Of a DNA stretch of 22,060 nucleotides, positions 8,701 to 17,347 are shown piece after piece. The notes beneath the pieces were generated by a model that had not been told where the DNA came from, made no database searches, and saw nothing but the letters and a program-made list of their open reading frames with translations. The position numbers and the translations under genes are program-made. Where the stretch lies: assembly GCA_036402075.1 (NCBI GenBank), contig DASWTP010000038.1, forward strand, positions 1 to 22,060. Reading direction: 5' to 3'. Position 1 is the first letter of the stretch. Every line of letters starts with the position of its first letter. This DNA is from Chryseosolibacter sp036402075. GTDB taxonomy: Bacteria; Bacteroidota; Bacteroidia; Cytophagales; Cyclobacteriaceae.

Positions 8701-11700
8701 AAGAGTCATACAAATGCAGCCATCACATGGACAGTGTCGACAGACAATGTTAGCGTAAAGCATTACGAGATCTATAGCAATGGTGTGCTGGCGGGAACGA
8801 CTGAACTTTCCGCGTTCATGATTTCTGGGCTTGATCCGGGCGCAAACTACGCCATCACCGTTGTTGCAGTAGACGCAAGCAACAACAAGTCGACTGCCTC
8901 AGCACCGCTTTCGGTGACCACTAACCCTGCTGCAACGTACTATTCACTTCCCAGCGGAAATTTGAATGACCTGAACACCTGGAAGCAATTTCCAAACGGT
9001 ACAGGGAACTCTCCCTTGGATTTTGCGGAAAACGGGTTAGTGTTCGTTGTCTCCAACAGGGCATCGACCGGGCTTGGCGGGCCATGGGAAATTTCGGGTG
9101 GTGCTTCAAAAGTTGTTGTGCCAGCAGGTGTGACCTTGACATTGGATTATCCGCTAACCGGTAAAATCGACCTTGAAGGCAATGCTGCGCTCAATATTAA
9201 TACTGATGTGACCCCTGCACTGGGTAAGTTGTCGGCAACTTCTGTGGTAACCTTTAATGCAGGAACAACGATACCAGTCAATACGTATGGGCATGTGGTG
9301 GTCGGTGGAGCGGGCACAAAGGCGTTTGAAAGTGGAGCGACAACCATCTTAGGAAATTTGACAGTTGGTCCGAATGCTGTCCTTAAAGGAGCTCCCGGCA
9401 ATGAATCTCAACTTACCATTGGCGGAAACCTCGTGCAGCAAAGCGTAAGTCCGCTTGTGGCCGCTGATAACCGAATTGCCCTGCGCTTCACGGACAACGC
9501 AGCGCACACCATCGCCACATCGTCAAATTTATTTTTATATAGTCTCCAGGCGGGCATAAATTCCTCGATCACGGTTTCAGCACCGGTCGCAGTGCGGATT
9601 GTTCTTGGCTCGCTCAATGGAGGAGGTCTCTTGTTGCCGTCCTCGAGTTCGCTTAGCGTGCAATCACATTCACTTCAGGTAATCGGTGCAGGAACAATAA
9701 ACCCTTCAAGTGAAACGGGAACTATTCAAATAGCCTCAGGTGATCTGAAGGTCGCGTCAACCGCGCCAGCAAATTCAAACGTATATTTCGATGCCACAAA
9801 TCATTCTATTGACTCGTTGGTGGTCGATGTCAGCGGAGGGCAGCTTCATGTGCGCTCACCGCTCACCATAGAAAGTGCCATTTTGATTCGAAGCGGTGCC
9901 TTAGATGGCGGAGGATTTGTTACCCTGAAGGCAGACTCAGAAAAATCTGCGGTTCTTGCTGAAATAGGCACAGGCGGAAGTTATACTGGCAACTTGAGAG
10001 TTCAGCAGTTTATTCCGTACATACAGGATCAACGAATAGCGTTGGCAAGCTCGGTTGCCGGAGTCACCGTGGCGAACTGGCAATCCTATTTTCCTATCAC
10101 GGGGCCATTCGCGGGTGCCTCGGGCGGATCATCTGAGCCTTCAATGTTCATATTCAACGGAAGTGCGATGACACCGTATCCTGCAAGCGGAGGCAGCAAC
10201 TCTGCCCCAATTGAAAAAGGCAAAGGCTATCAGGCAAAAATTGTCAATGCCGGGCCGGTCACGCTTGAGACGAACGGGAATCCTCATCAGGGTTCAATCG
10301 CCATTCCCCTGATTGGGAACCAGTCGTCAACTTTCGATGGTGGATGGAACCTGGTCGGAAATCCTTATGCGTCTTCCATCGCCTGGACAGACAGTGCATC
10401 AGCCTTCACGAGATCGGGAATAGCAAACACCATCGCTGTGAGAGAAGATAAGATCGTTGAAGGGGTACTTATCGGGCAATACCAATACTACTCAGCAGAT
10501 CTTGGCAAGGCAACGATTCCATTGGGTCGGGCGTTCTGGGTTCGGGCTATCTCGCCATCGCCTTCGGTGACGATCCACGAAAAAGCGAAGGCTGCGGTCC
10601 AGGCATTCGAACCTGCGGGCGAAGTGAGTCACTTACAGATCACGATGAGGCAAGGGCTGAAGCAGGACCATACGTACATTCTTTTTGGTGACCAGTTTAC
10701 TGACGGACTTGACCCACAATTTGATTTTCCAAAGAAATCAAATGAAGGGCTGTTTAACATCGCGACCTCGATTGGAGGCGCATCGGCCGCCATCAACGCT
10801 TTGTCGAAGAGTTTTTGTTCTACCAGCGTTCCATTAATCATGACCAATGCTCCTGTTGGAAACTACAGTCTTCACTTTGATGGTATTTCCTCTCTCTCGG
10901 ATATTGGACACGTTACACTCACAGATGCATATATCCATACTACAGTCGCGGTAGTTTCTGATTATGCGTTCTCAATCACGAGCGACCCGGCCTCCTCTGC
11001 TGCTGACCGTTTTACAATTAAGTTTACGCGGACACAGATAGATGCATCCACACCACAACCATTGGGTCAGCCGGCTTGCAGCAATGCTCCTGCGCTCGTA
11101 ACGATCTCGAATTCGCAGCCTGGTGTTACATATGCTGTGCTGAACAGTACAGAGGAAGTTGTTAGTGACGCAGTAGAGGGCACGGGTGGCACCATTACGC
11201 TGCAGGTTCCGGTGACTCATCTTGTGGCGGGAGACAACACCTTACAGATTAGGGCAGGTTTTGCAGGCTGCAATGCCACTGTGCTTCAATCGCAGGTGAT
11301 CTTGAATTATACAACAGGTTTCGAGGTGCAAACGCAGGAAGACACTTCAATCTGTTTGGGTGAACAGGCAACACTTACAGCCAGCGGTGTACCGGGGGGC
11401 GGTCACTATCGCTGGTACGATAAAGACGGGCTGCTTGTGGCAGGGCAAACCAGTTCCACATTCCAAACGGAACCAGTTAATGGCGAAATCGCCTACCAGG
11501 TTTCAGGTGTGTTAAGCAACGGATGTGAAAGCGAAAGGAAAACCATCCGCGTTTACGCAGACACGCTTCAGGCTCCGGAGATTGCTTTGCATCGGGACAC
11601 GTTGTTTGCGCAGGCAAGTGCAACCTTCCAATGGTTCAGAAACGGAAACGTGGTGCCGGGTGCGACAGAGTCATACCTTGTGCCTGCCCAAACCGGAAAC

Positions 11701-12783
11701 TACACTGTGGTTGCCACGAGCAGCGGATGTAGCAAGGAGTCGGCTCCGTTTGCTTACGTCCTTGATCCGCAGTGTTTGTTGGATACATCAGGGTCGGACG
11801 TGAAACTGGAAAACAACGAATGCGGACCCGAAGAGTATATTATTTCCATCACTAATTCGAACGCGGCAGCTTTGTATTCCATTGTTAACGCGAACGATGA
11901 GCTGGTTTCGGATTCGAACGAGGGTAACGGACAGACATTGCTTATCCGAGTGGCAAGTTCGTCACTTGATTCAGGCGCCAATCATCTTCGCATCCGTGTG
12001 GAGAAGGAGAGCTGTGTGAACCGCACATTAGATGCGGAACTTGATATCAACAACATCGCACCATTGGCGTTGAACGTTCCCGACACGATAAAGACGTGTA
12101 TCGGTACGACAGCTGCACTGGCAGTGGCCAAGCCAGCGGGAGTCGTTGACTTCCAATGGTTCGATTCTGCTGGTACGATCATCGCTGGGCAGTCCGACTC
12201 AATCCTGATAACACCCATGATTTCTCAACCGGTTAATTATTTTGTCAGCGCGCATCACTCCAGTGGATGCTCATCGCCAAAACAAAAGATCTTAGTTACA
12301 CCTGTTGAAATTTCGCAACCCACTATTTCCCCTGATGGCGAAGTGCTTACAACTGATGCGCAAGAAGCAATCCAGTGGTACTTTGAGGGGGTTGCCATTG
12401 AGAACGCGACCGAATCGACTTACCAACCATCCAAATCGGGAACCTATACAGTTAAAACCTCGGTTGGCGATTGCAAGGTTGAATCTCTTCCCTTTACGCA
12501 CCTCGTTACATCCGTGGCTGATACTAACAGTGAGTTCGGGCTTGATGCATACCCTGTGCCATCGTCTTCGAGAGAGTTTGGAATTCGAGTACAGTCACCA
12601 GACGTTTCCGCCATCCTCGTTCACGTGATTGACATGACAGGCCGTATTATCTTCAAACAGTGGTTTGAGCCCAGGGCGCTGGCCACTAAAACTCTTCTAC
12701 CGGGGCTGACAAATGGAATCTACAGGGTAACTGCCTCACAGGGAGATATGGAAGTTTCAAGGAAAATCGTGATTCAGAATTGA
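5752..12783 (+). CDS. Giant T9SS-exported multidomain esterase (alpha/beta hydrolase, FN3, PA14, Ig-like, type A sorting domain)
   Basis: This 2343-residue protein begins with a Sec signal peptide (1-20, cleavage near AFS-Q). Residues ~100-350 form an alpha/beta hydrolase of the PHB-depolymerase/feruloyl-esterase type: oxyanion motif LHGYG (H124), nucleophile S243 in HALSNGGGG, candidate acid D296 (GGKD) and H328 (LGHGTW). There follow an Ig-like region, FN3 domains at ~533-632 and ~638-727, a PA14-type carbohydrate-binding domain at ~728-863 (DGSRLVVDD near 800), and FN3 at ~879-967 and ~969-1060. Next come a long beta-rich, Gly/Ser/Thr-rich stretch (~1063-1620) and two copies of an Ig-type module (~1774-2003, ~2004-2256). 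The last ~85 residues match the T9SS type A sorting domain (YPVPSSS ... GIYRV ... KIVIQN). The likely role is hydrolysis of an ester in plant or microbial polysaccharide at the cell surface or outside. The substrate is not determinable here. Confidence 0.88.
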   Translation: MKKIVGLCGYLLCLVVPAFSQVDTSYIYNTAMPYGTLDLRLAKSATRYYYLQEDVTFSFRESAPGVKTNTFRDMTSWNSDPYRQGNLREKNGAQDLFVMNYRLLFPKNYNPSYDPGYPIIIMLHGYGERGNCWNDNCYWSTTGWNPNTNSPAAPTSETHNLLNNDHNLLHGGLKHLDAVNLAGNRLPDDPTMPAKAFPGFVLFPQALNGWQHTARVEDAIKLLRLIIKKYNIDENRVYIHALSNGGGGLFQAIKRAPWLFAAALPMSAVSNGGIFTDGMAQEVGKIPMWIFQGGKDKNPTPSRTYNTVKGLREAGASVRYSLYPHLGHGTWNTAYNEPDFFPWILQKRKYNPHVYYGNPVICNTNGVGVRISFSNGFYAYQWQLDGAIIPGANGSQYVANIPGTYRGRFSRVPNPTEADWEPWSDEIVVTEISPAKPTISALGTTHLRGPGLVSTLANNTVQLKSDQQAEQYLWYKNGVQIDFPGTDVNDTLQVATFTSAGTGANGIYTLKTSFSYCPSPASDPVYLFFNNSAPQNMTFNAATAEFKGVTMNNGVFLTWNDLVSAESGYEIWRRKSGDAEFKFAGRAPKNSISFFDGPLEPGSSFEYKLRAVGNAGVSNYVPSNDLAVNLVVTTPADTEKPQPPQDVKVILNTINSFTLSWKVPADNTGVRHYIISYGGATVTTPTAQNYYTISNLPANTVYPVTVKAVDHAGNVSEASNQIIGSTYVLGLFYKHSTGGWEDLDDTTLVETWVNPEFTGTVANVTLAPRTQEDFFNFMFTGYLDVLTEGPYIFRLTSNDGSRLVVDDSLAIENDGVHGNVTKFSDTLMLSKGPHRLELQYFDYAGSQTLTLQYKGPDLSVGYKNIPDSLFRSGKYTSPAAPPIPSTVVATGAGLDRIDISWDANGNTVEIYRSAAADGTFEIIGANANGIFVDSVGLNPGTTYFYKLRSISSVAMSAYSAVTSAATGADAIAPSVPTALTLSNKSHTNAAITWTVSTDNVSVKHYEIYSNGVLAGTTELSAFMISGLDPGANYAITVVAVDASNNKSTASAPLSVTTNPAATYYSLPSGNLNDLNTWKQFPNGTGNSPLDFAENGLVFVVSNRASTGLGGPWEISGGASKVVVPAGVTLTLDYPLTGKIDLEGNAALNINTDVTPALGKLSATSVVTFNAGTTIPVNTYGHVVVGGAGTKAFESGATTILGNLTVGPNAVLKGAPGNESQLTIGGNLVQQSVSPLVAADNRIALRFTDNAAHTIATSSNLFLYSLQAGINSSITVSAPVAVRIVLGSLNGGGLLLPSSSSLSVQSHSLQVIGAGTINPSSETGTIQIASGDLKVASTAPANSNVYFDATNHSIDSLVVDVSGGQLHVRSPLTIESAILIRSGALDGGGFVTLKADSEKSAVLAEIGTGGSYTGNLRVQQFIPYIQDQRIALASSVAGVTVANWQSYFPITGPFAGASGGSSEPSMFIFNGSAMTPYPASGGSNSAPIEKGKGYQAKIVNAGPVTLETNGNPHQGSIAIPLIGNQSSTFDGGWNLVGNPYASSIAWTDSASAFTRSGIANTIAVREDKIVEGVLIGQYQYYSADLGKATIPLGRAFWVRAISPSPSVTIHEKAKAAVQAFEPAGEVSHLQITMRQGLKQDHTYILFGDQFTDGLDPQFDFPKKSNEGLFNIATSIGGASAAINALSKSFCSTSVPLIMTNAPVGNYSLHFDGISSLSDIGHVTLTDAYIHTTVAVVSDYAFSITSDPASSAADRFTIKFTRTQIDASTPQPLGQPACSNAPALVTISNSQPGVTYAVLNSTEEVVSDAVEGTGGTITLQVPVTHLVAGDNTLQIRAGFAGCNATVLQSQVILNYTTGFEVQTQEDTSICLGEQATLTASGVPGGGHYRWYDKDGLLVAGQTSSTFQTEPVNGEIAYQVSGVLSNGCESERKTIRVYADTLQAPEIALHRDTLFAQASATFQWFRNGNVVPGATESYLVPAQTGNYTVVATSSGCSKESAPFAYVLDPQCLLDTSGSDVKLENNECGPEEYIISITNSNAAALYSIVNANDELVSDSNEGNGQTLLIRVASSSLDSGANHLRIRVEKESCVNRTLDAELDINNIAPLALNVPDTIKTCIGTTAALAVAKPAGVVDFQWFDSAGTIIAGQSDSILITPMISQPVNYFVSAHHSSGCSSPKQKILVTPVEISQPTISPDGEVLTTDAQEAIQWYFEGVAIENATESTYQPSKSGTYTVKTSVGDCKVESLPFTHLVTSVADTNSEFGLDAYPVPSSSREFGIRVQSPDVSAILVHVIDMTGRIIFKQWFEPRALATKTLLPGLTNGIYRVTASQGDMEVSRKIVIQN

Positions 12784-12803
12784 TGGCAGAATTGAATAAA
12801 TAA

Positions 12804-12836
12804 AAAGGGCTTGGTCTTTGGTTGACCGAGCCCTTT
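12804..12836. terminator. Bidirectional intrinsic terminator
   Basis: A 13-base-pair stem, AAAGGGCTTGGTC (12804-12816) with GACCGAGCCCTTT (12824-12836), one wobble pair and a 7-base loop. It has A-rich sequence before and T-rich sequence after the GC core, so it can end transcription from both sides. It sits between the convergent giant esterase and M16 peptidase genes, 20 bases after the esterase stop codon. Confidence 0.9.
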
Positions 12837-12879
12837 GTGTTAAAGCGGAAGTGTGGGATATGCGAGGTTTTGCCTCAGG

Positions 12880-15717
12880 CTACTGATTTACCACATTGCC
12901 GTTCAGGTCCATCTCGATAACTTTTCCCTTCAGCTTTTTAACCTCGTTCAACTGTGTTGCCTTGTCGCCAACGATCAGGTAAAACATATCCTTTTCGTTC
13001 ATGTAGGTTTGGATCACATTTCTGAAATCGGCAACCGTCATCGCCATCAGTTGTTTCTGGTCTTCTTCAACAAACTTTTTGGATTTGCCATATTTGGTGA
13101 CCTCACGAAGCATTCCAAGTTTGGCGCCAAGCGCTTCGTAGGCAAGGGTGTTGCTCTTGAGAACTTTGTTTTTTGTGATTGATACTTCATTCTCAGAAAA
13201 ATTGGTTCCATAGTCTTTGAGCATCGTTTGAATGATCTCAAGCGATGGGAGCGTGGCGTTGCTTCTCACGCTCGAGCTGACGATAAAGGGTGCAATTGCT
13301 TTTGACTTATTGACGAAAGAATATGCACCATAGGTATAGCCTTTTTCAACGCGAAGGGTTTGGAAAAGCTTTCCGCTTGAGCCCCCACCCAGTATCTCAT
13401 TGGCGAAATCAAGTTTACTGCTGTTCGGGTCCGTGGCAGGAAGCGCCAGTCGGGTTGCGTAGAGAACAGATTGTTTTGCCTCTGGAAAATCAATAAAGTA
13501 AACGTTTCCGGCAGGAGCCGATTGAGGCGCTCCATAAGAAGGTCCTTTCACAGGTTTCGCTGCCCAATCTGTGGCAAACGTGGTGATTGCTTTCTCCGCA
13601 TTGGCTTTCGTGATCGCACCCGCCACATGAAAAGTGGCTCCTGTTGGTGAAATGTAATCCTGGTAAAACTTTTTGAGATCATCGAGCGTGATGCTCGCGG
13701 CAGTTTGCAGTGTGCCGGCAACAGGCAAGCCCAGGATGTGACTAGGGCCATACAGCAGTTTATTTATATTCCGTTGAGCGATTGCCGGTGCATTGGCCTC
13801 CTGACCTTTGAGATTCGTCTCGAGTGCTTTCTTCAGGCGTTCGTATTCCGCTACGTCCCAGCGAGGCTGAAGCAACATCTCCTTTGCAAGCGCCAGGGTT
13901 GGCTCAAAATTTCTTGCCAGGCAGTTACCTGTGAGACGAATTTCTTCGTTGGTACACTGGAAAAATAAAGATGATCCCAACAAACCAATCGCTTCTTCGA
14001 GTTCAGCGGGGGTACGTTTCGCTGTTCCCTGGTTCATGAGTTGGGCCATGAGGCTGGCTACACCGGATTTATCGAGGGCATCGTAGGAGTGTCCGCCTGG
14101 AATAGTGATGTCAAAGGAGACAAGCGGGATCTCGTTGTTTTCAATTCCCGCTATCGCCATTCCGTTGGCAAGCTTACCTTCCCAGATGGCCGGCATTTTG
14201 AAAAGAGGCGTCTCACCGAACGGAGGCTCTGACCGATCGTATTTTGTTTTCGTCTTCTCGATCTGCGCTTCATCACCCCGTGATACGTTTTCGTTCTGTA
14301 CTCCGGCCACAATTTGTTCAATCCACACAGTAGCTGGTTCCGCTCCATTCACCGCCAGGTTAATTTGTGACTTCGGAACCACGCTTGTCATCACATAGTT
14401 TTTTCCTTTTATGTATTGGCTATAGACGCGCATTACGTCATCTTTCGTCACCGCCTGCGTCAGTTGCGCTGCCTTAATGATCCAGGCCGGGTCGCCTTTG
14501 AACTCGTTATCCTGGGCCAACGTAAATGCCTTGTTGAGTACAGTGGCAATTCCCTGGTAAAGCCCAGTTTCCTGTTCGGCCTTGATCCGTTGAAGTTCTG
14601 TGTCAGTGAAGCCATCTTTTTCGAAGCGGGCAAGTCCTTCTTCGATCGCAGCCTTCACATCATTCAGGTTAGTGCCTGCATTGGCCCTTACACGAAATAC
14701 AAATTCTCCCGCGATTTCGTTACTTGAGTTTCCGGAGCCTACGGCCGGAGCAAGTTTCTTTTCCTCAACAATTATCTTATACAGCGGGGACTTACGACTT
14801 CCGCTTAATAATTCGCCAAGAATATCGAGGGCATACATGTCCTTGTGGTAGTTCTCTACCGTTGGAAAGACCATTCGGAGTTCGGGGAGTTTGGCAAAGT
14901 TATCTTCGAATGAAAGTGACTTTATTTTATCGAGCTTAACGCGCATTGGTTTCAATGCACTTACCTCCGGACCTTTCCGGATCTCGGAAAACCAGCGCTC
15001 CACTTTCTTCTTCGTCTCTGCAACGTTTATGTCGCCTGCGATCACCAGCGTGGCGTTGTTTGCACCGTAGTACAGGTCATAAAATTCTTTTACATCATCA
15101 AGTGTAGCAGCCTGCAAGTCGGGAAGGGAGCCAATTACTGTCCAATTATAAGGATGGTCTTTCGGATAAAGGTTAGTGCGGATGATTTCATCGGTGTAGC
15201 CGTAAGGAGCATTGTCAACGCGTTCACGTTTTTCATTCTTCACAACCTGTTTTTCAGCCTCAAGCGCCTCCCTGGTTACGGTGTTAATCATGAATCCAAG
15301 GCGATCAGAGTCGATCCATAGAATTTTATCGAACGCGTCCTTTGGAACTACTTCATAATAAATTGTTCCATCCGACCAGGTACCGCCATTGCGTTCGCCA
15401 CCCCACTCTGGAATGAGTTTTCGGTTAGCGCCTTGCGGTGTGTTTTCCGAATCGTTAAACGACATGTGTTCAAAGAAATGAGCAAACCCAGTCTTGCCTG
15501 GTTTCTCACGGTTTGATCCAACGTGCATCACGGTAGCAACTGCCACAATAGGATCAGAATGGTCTTCATGAAGGATAACTTCAAGCCCATTGTTTAAGGT
15601 GAACTTTTCGTACGGAAGGCTAAAAGTTGTTTTTCCTTTGGGATTTTGTTGCGCGTAGAGGCCTGCCTGTCCGGTAACAGCAAGGCCCAGAATCAGTAAG
15701 GGTAATATTTTTTTCAT
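12880..15717 (-). CDS. M16 family zinc metallopeptidase (two-domain, exported)
   Basis: A 945-residue protein with a Sec signal peptide (MKKILPLLILGLAVTGQAGL then YAQQ). The frame is open further upstream, but the ATG at 15715-15717 gives the perfect signal peptide, so the 38 extra residues are rejected. The N-terminal half carries the inverted zinc motif H80-F-F-E83-H84, with E161 (VVKNE) as likely third ligand about 77 residues later. The C-terminal half (from ~520) has the same fold, with a degenerate S-L-M-A-Q where the motif should be (near 550), so it is the inactive lid half. This is the usual fused pitrilysin-like arrangement of Bacteroidota; it should degrade peptides in the periplasm. 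The gene faces the giant esterase gene across the terminator at 12804-12836. Confidence 0.93.
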   Translation of the reverse strand: MKKILPLLILGLAVTGQAGLYAQQNPKGKTTFSLPYEKFTLNNGLEVILHEDHSDPIVAVATVMHVGSNREKPGKTGFAHFFEHMSFNDSENTPQGANRKLIPEWGGERNGGTWSDGTIYYEVVPKDAFDKILWIDSDRLGFMINTVTREALEAEKQVVKNEKRERVDNAPYGYTDEIIRTNLYPKDHPYNWTVIGSLPDLQAATLDDVKEFYDLYYGANNATLVIAGDINVAETKKKVERWFSEIRKGPEVSALKPMRVKLDKIKSLSFEDNFAKLPELRMVFPTVENYHKDMYALDILGELLSGSRKSPLYKIIVEEKKLAPAVGSGNSSNEIAGEFVFRVRANAGTNLNDVKAAIEEGLARFEKDGFTDTELQRIKAEQETGLYQGIATVLNKAFTLAQDNEFKGDPAWIIKAAQLTQAVTKDDVMRVYSQYIKGKNYVMTSVVPKSQINLAVNGAEPATVWIEQIVAGVQNENVSRGDEAQIEKTKTKYDRSEPPFGETPLFKMPAIWEGKLANGMAIAGIENNEIPLVSFDITIPGGHSYDALDKSGVASLMAQLMNQGTAKRTPAELEEAIGLLGSSLFFQCTNEEIRLTGNCLARNFEPTLALAKEMLLQPRWDVAEYERLKKALETNLKGQEANAPAIAQRNINKLLYGPSHILGLPVAGTLQTAASITLDDLKKFYQDYISPTGATFHVAGAITKANAEKAITTFATDWAAKPVKGPSYGAPQSAPAGNVYFIDFPEAKQSVLYATRLALPATDPNSSKLDFANEILGGGSSGKLFQTLRVEKGYTYGAYSFVNKSKAIAPFIVSSSVRSNATLPSLEIIQTMLKDYGTNFSENEVSITKNKVLKSNTLAYEALGAKLGMLREVTKYGKSKKFVEEDQKQLMAMTVADFRNVIQTYMNEKDMFYLIVGDKATQLNEVKKLKGKVIEMDLNGNVVNQ

Positions 15718-15857
15718 AATTATGGGTTTCTTCGTAAATGTAAAATTTGTATGAGGATTTTCCACTTGGGAAGTGATAAGCGGAAAGACATTCACAAGAT
15801 TTAACCTGCTGTGTCGACCATGCATGTGCAACTCGCCAAATTATGGGTACAGCGGTT

Positions 15858-17237
15858 TTAGAGTTTGATTCCTGCCGTGTAGCCTGGCCAGAGTTGGCTG
15901 GAGAGATCAAGAACTTTTCCGGTATTGAGGGCAATGGTGTTGAATGAATATTCTTCTATGCCGTCACGCGTCTCGTAAAGGAAATAATTCAACGATGCTC
16001 CCACAAAGAAATACTTTGAACCTTTCCGCCTACCTATTTCAAAATTCAGTTTCGTCACAAGATTAAACGTTTTGTCTAAGGTGCGATTTCGGTTGAGGTG
16101 AATGAATTTTATTCCATAATTGATCAACCTTCGTTCATTTAGGGGATCGGTGGGAAGCATTGAATGTTTGTTGTAGAGCATTTTTTGAAATCCGTATCCG
16201 AACCCCCAACGTTCTTTCCAGTGGTCATACGCGAAGATGAGTGCATTCTGATTGTAGATCTTATTTAAGTCAGCATATGGCATTCGCGATTGGGTATACG
16301 TGCAATTCAGGCAATTTCCCGTGGTATATTCAATAGTAGTGGCGAAGATCTCATTGTGAGAGAGTTGCAATGCAGACCCGAAGGAGCCGATGTTAATCAG
16401 TCCCACCGGTGTGCCATTTCTTGAATACTCTTTAGTGCCAAGGCGCTGAAAGAAATTGATCAGTCCGAATTGCTTGCCGCGCAGTTCTCCTCCGAAGTTG
16501 ATCAATCCGATTTGGGTTCCTTCCATTTCCTTACAGAAATTGATCAGTCCAATCTGCAGGCTTCGGGCTTTCGTTGGAGGCATCGATTTCTTGCCATGCA
16601 TGCGAAGCGATTTGTTGATCAGTCCGATCTGGGTGCCGGAGAGTTCACCGCTTGTGTAATTGAATAACGTTGAAATCTGGATTCCCGCAATGTAATCCTC
16701 GGCAATATTATAGAATCCCGCCAGGTGAAAACCGTGAGACGCTCCACCCGCACTGTTCCCGATCCCGGCAATTTGAAACCCGTGAAAGTCAAACCCGGTT
16801 ACATTCATTCCACCGGTCAGTTGAATGCCCCTGCTGTTATCCCGTACATAATTGATCAGCCCTGCCAGTTGGATTCCCTTAAAGTTGCATTCGAAGTCAT
16901 CATGAATCATGGCACGCTCCTCAGATAGTGTAAGGTTGACGAAAGCATTGGCGCCCACCACGTTTCCAATGCCGGCAATCTGTATCCCGGTTGTTTTCTT
17001 GAGGTTGACGTTTGAGATCAGCCCAAGCTCCGCATGATGATTTCCGGCCGAAAGACCTCCGAAAATGTTCAGCGAAAACTTGTTATAATACGAGCCGCTC
17101 GCGATTCCATTGCTGCTGATGCCGGGTAGCAACGACACTTGAAAGGTGCGCTCGTATTCGCGAAGTTTCTTCACCTGGGAGTGACAACCCGCACTGATGC
17201 CAGTCGCGAGCAGAAAGGTTAGCAGGGGTCGGGTCAT
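15858..17237 (-). CDS. LA_2272-type surface repeat protein, probable outer-membrane protein
   Basis: A 459-residue protein with an N-terminal export signal (MTRPLLTFLLATGISAG; a cysteine follows at 18, but the residues before it are a poor lipobox). Residues ~68-290 consist of about twelve repeats of 12-17 residues built around G-x-Q-I-G-L-I-N or G-x-Q-L-A-G-x-x-N, the pattern of the LA_2272 surface-repeat family. The last ~150 residues alternate hydrophobic and polar residues in a way that fits membrane beta strands (YFFVGASLNYFLYE, PGYTAGIKL). The function of the family is unknown; a surface or outer-membrane location is inferred. It lies 140 bases upstream of the M16 peptidase on the same strand and divergent to the PhoD-like gene, so co-transcription with the peptidase is possible but the gap is long. 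Confidence 0.75.
   Translation of the reverse strand: MTRPLLTFLLATGISAGCHSQVKKLREYERTFQVSLLPGISSNGIASGSYYNKFSLNIFGGLSAGNHHAELGLISNVNLKKTTGIQIAGIGNVVGANAFVNLTLSEERAMIHDDFECNFKGIQLAGLINYVRDNSRGIQLTGGMNVTGFDFHGFQIAGIGNSAGGASHGFHLAGFYNIAEDYIAGIQISTLFNYTSGELSGTQIGLINKSLRMHGKKSMPPTKARSLQIGLINFCKEMEGTQIGLINFGGELRGKQFGLINFFQRLGTKEYSRNGTPVGLINIGSFGSALQLSHNEIFATTIEYTTGNCLNCTYTQSRMPYADLNKIYNQNALIFAYDHWKERWGFGYGFQKMLYNKHSMLPTDPLNERRLINYGIKFIHLNRNRTLDKTFNLVTKLNFEIGRRKGSKYFFVGASLNYFLYETRDGIEEYSFNTIALNTGKVLDLSSQLWPGYTAGIKL
16456..16634 (-). repeat. Nucleotide-level internal repeats in the surface-repeat gene
   Basis: Near-identical 15-16-base copies (ttgatcagtccgat and variants, read on the plus strand) start at 16456, 16498, 16540 and 16615, spaced 42, 42 and 75 bases, all multiples of three. 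They encode the I-G-L-I-N core on the minus strand. The conservation at base level suggests recent copy-number change or gene conversion of these units. Confidence 0.85.
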
Positions 17238-17347
17238 GATTTTGAATATTGGTCATCAAGCCCACTATTCAACATCAACCTATATACGCTCCGCCTTGAC
17301 TTATATTGTTTGCAAGTTCATATATTTCAGAAGTTAAATTTTAATTC

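Noticed and set aside
15718..15831. 38-residue N-terminal extension of the M16 peptidase
   Set aside because: It would bury the signal peptide that begins at the ATG at 15715-15717.
16456..16634. Regular 42-base repeats resembling a CRISPR array
   Set aside because: Only four copies, spacing in multiples of three, and they encode the repeat units of the surface-repeat protein on the minus strand.
17184..17189. Lipobox in the surface-repeat protein (S-A-G-C at residues 15-18)
   Set aside because: The -3 position is Ser rather than Leu, Val or Ile; a normal signal peptidase site fits as well, so I do not call it a lipoprotein.
17290..17347. Possible Bacteroidota promoter upstream of the PhoD-like gene (tatatttc near 17320)
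   Set aside because: It resembles TAnnTTTG but lacks the last G, and no convincing TTG element lies at the right distance.
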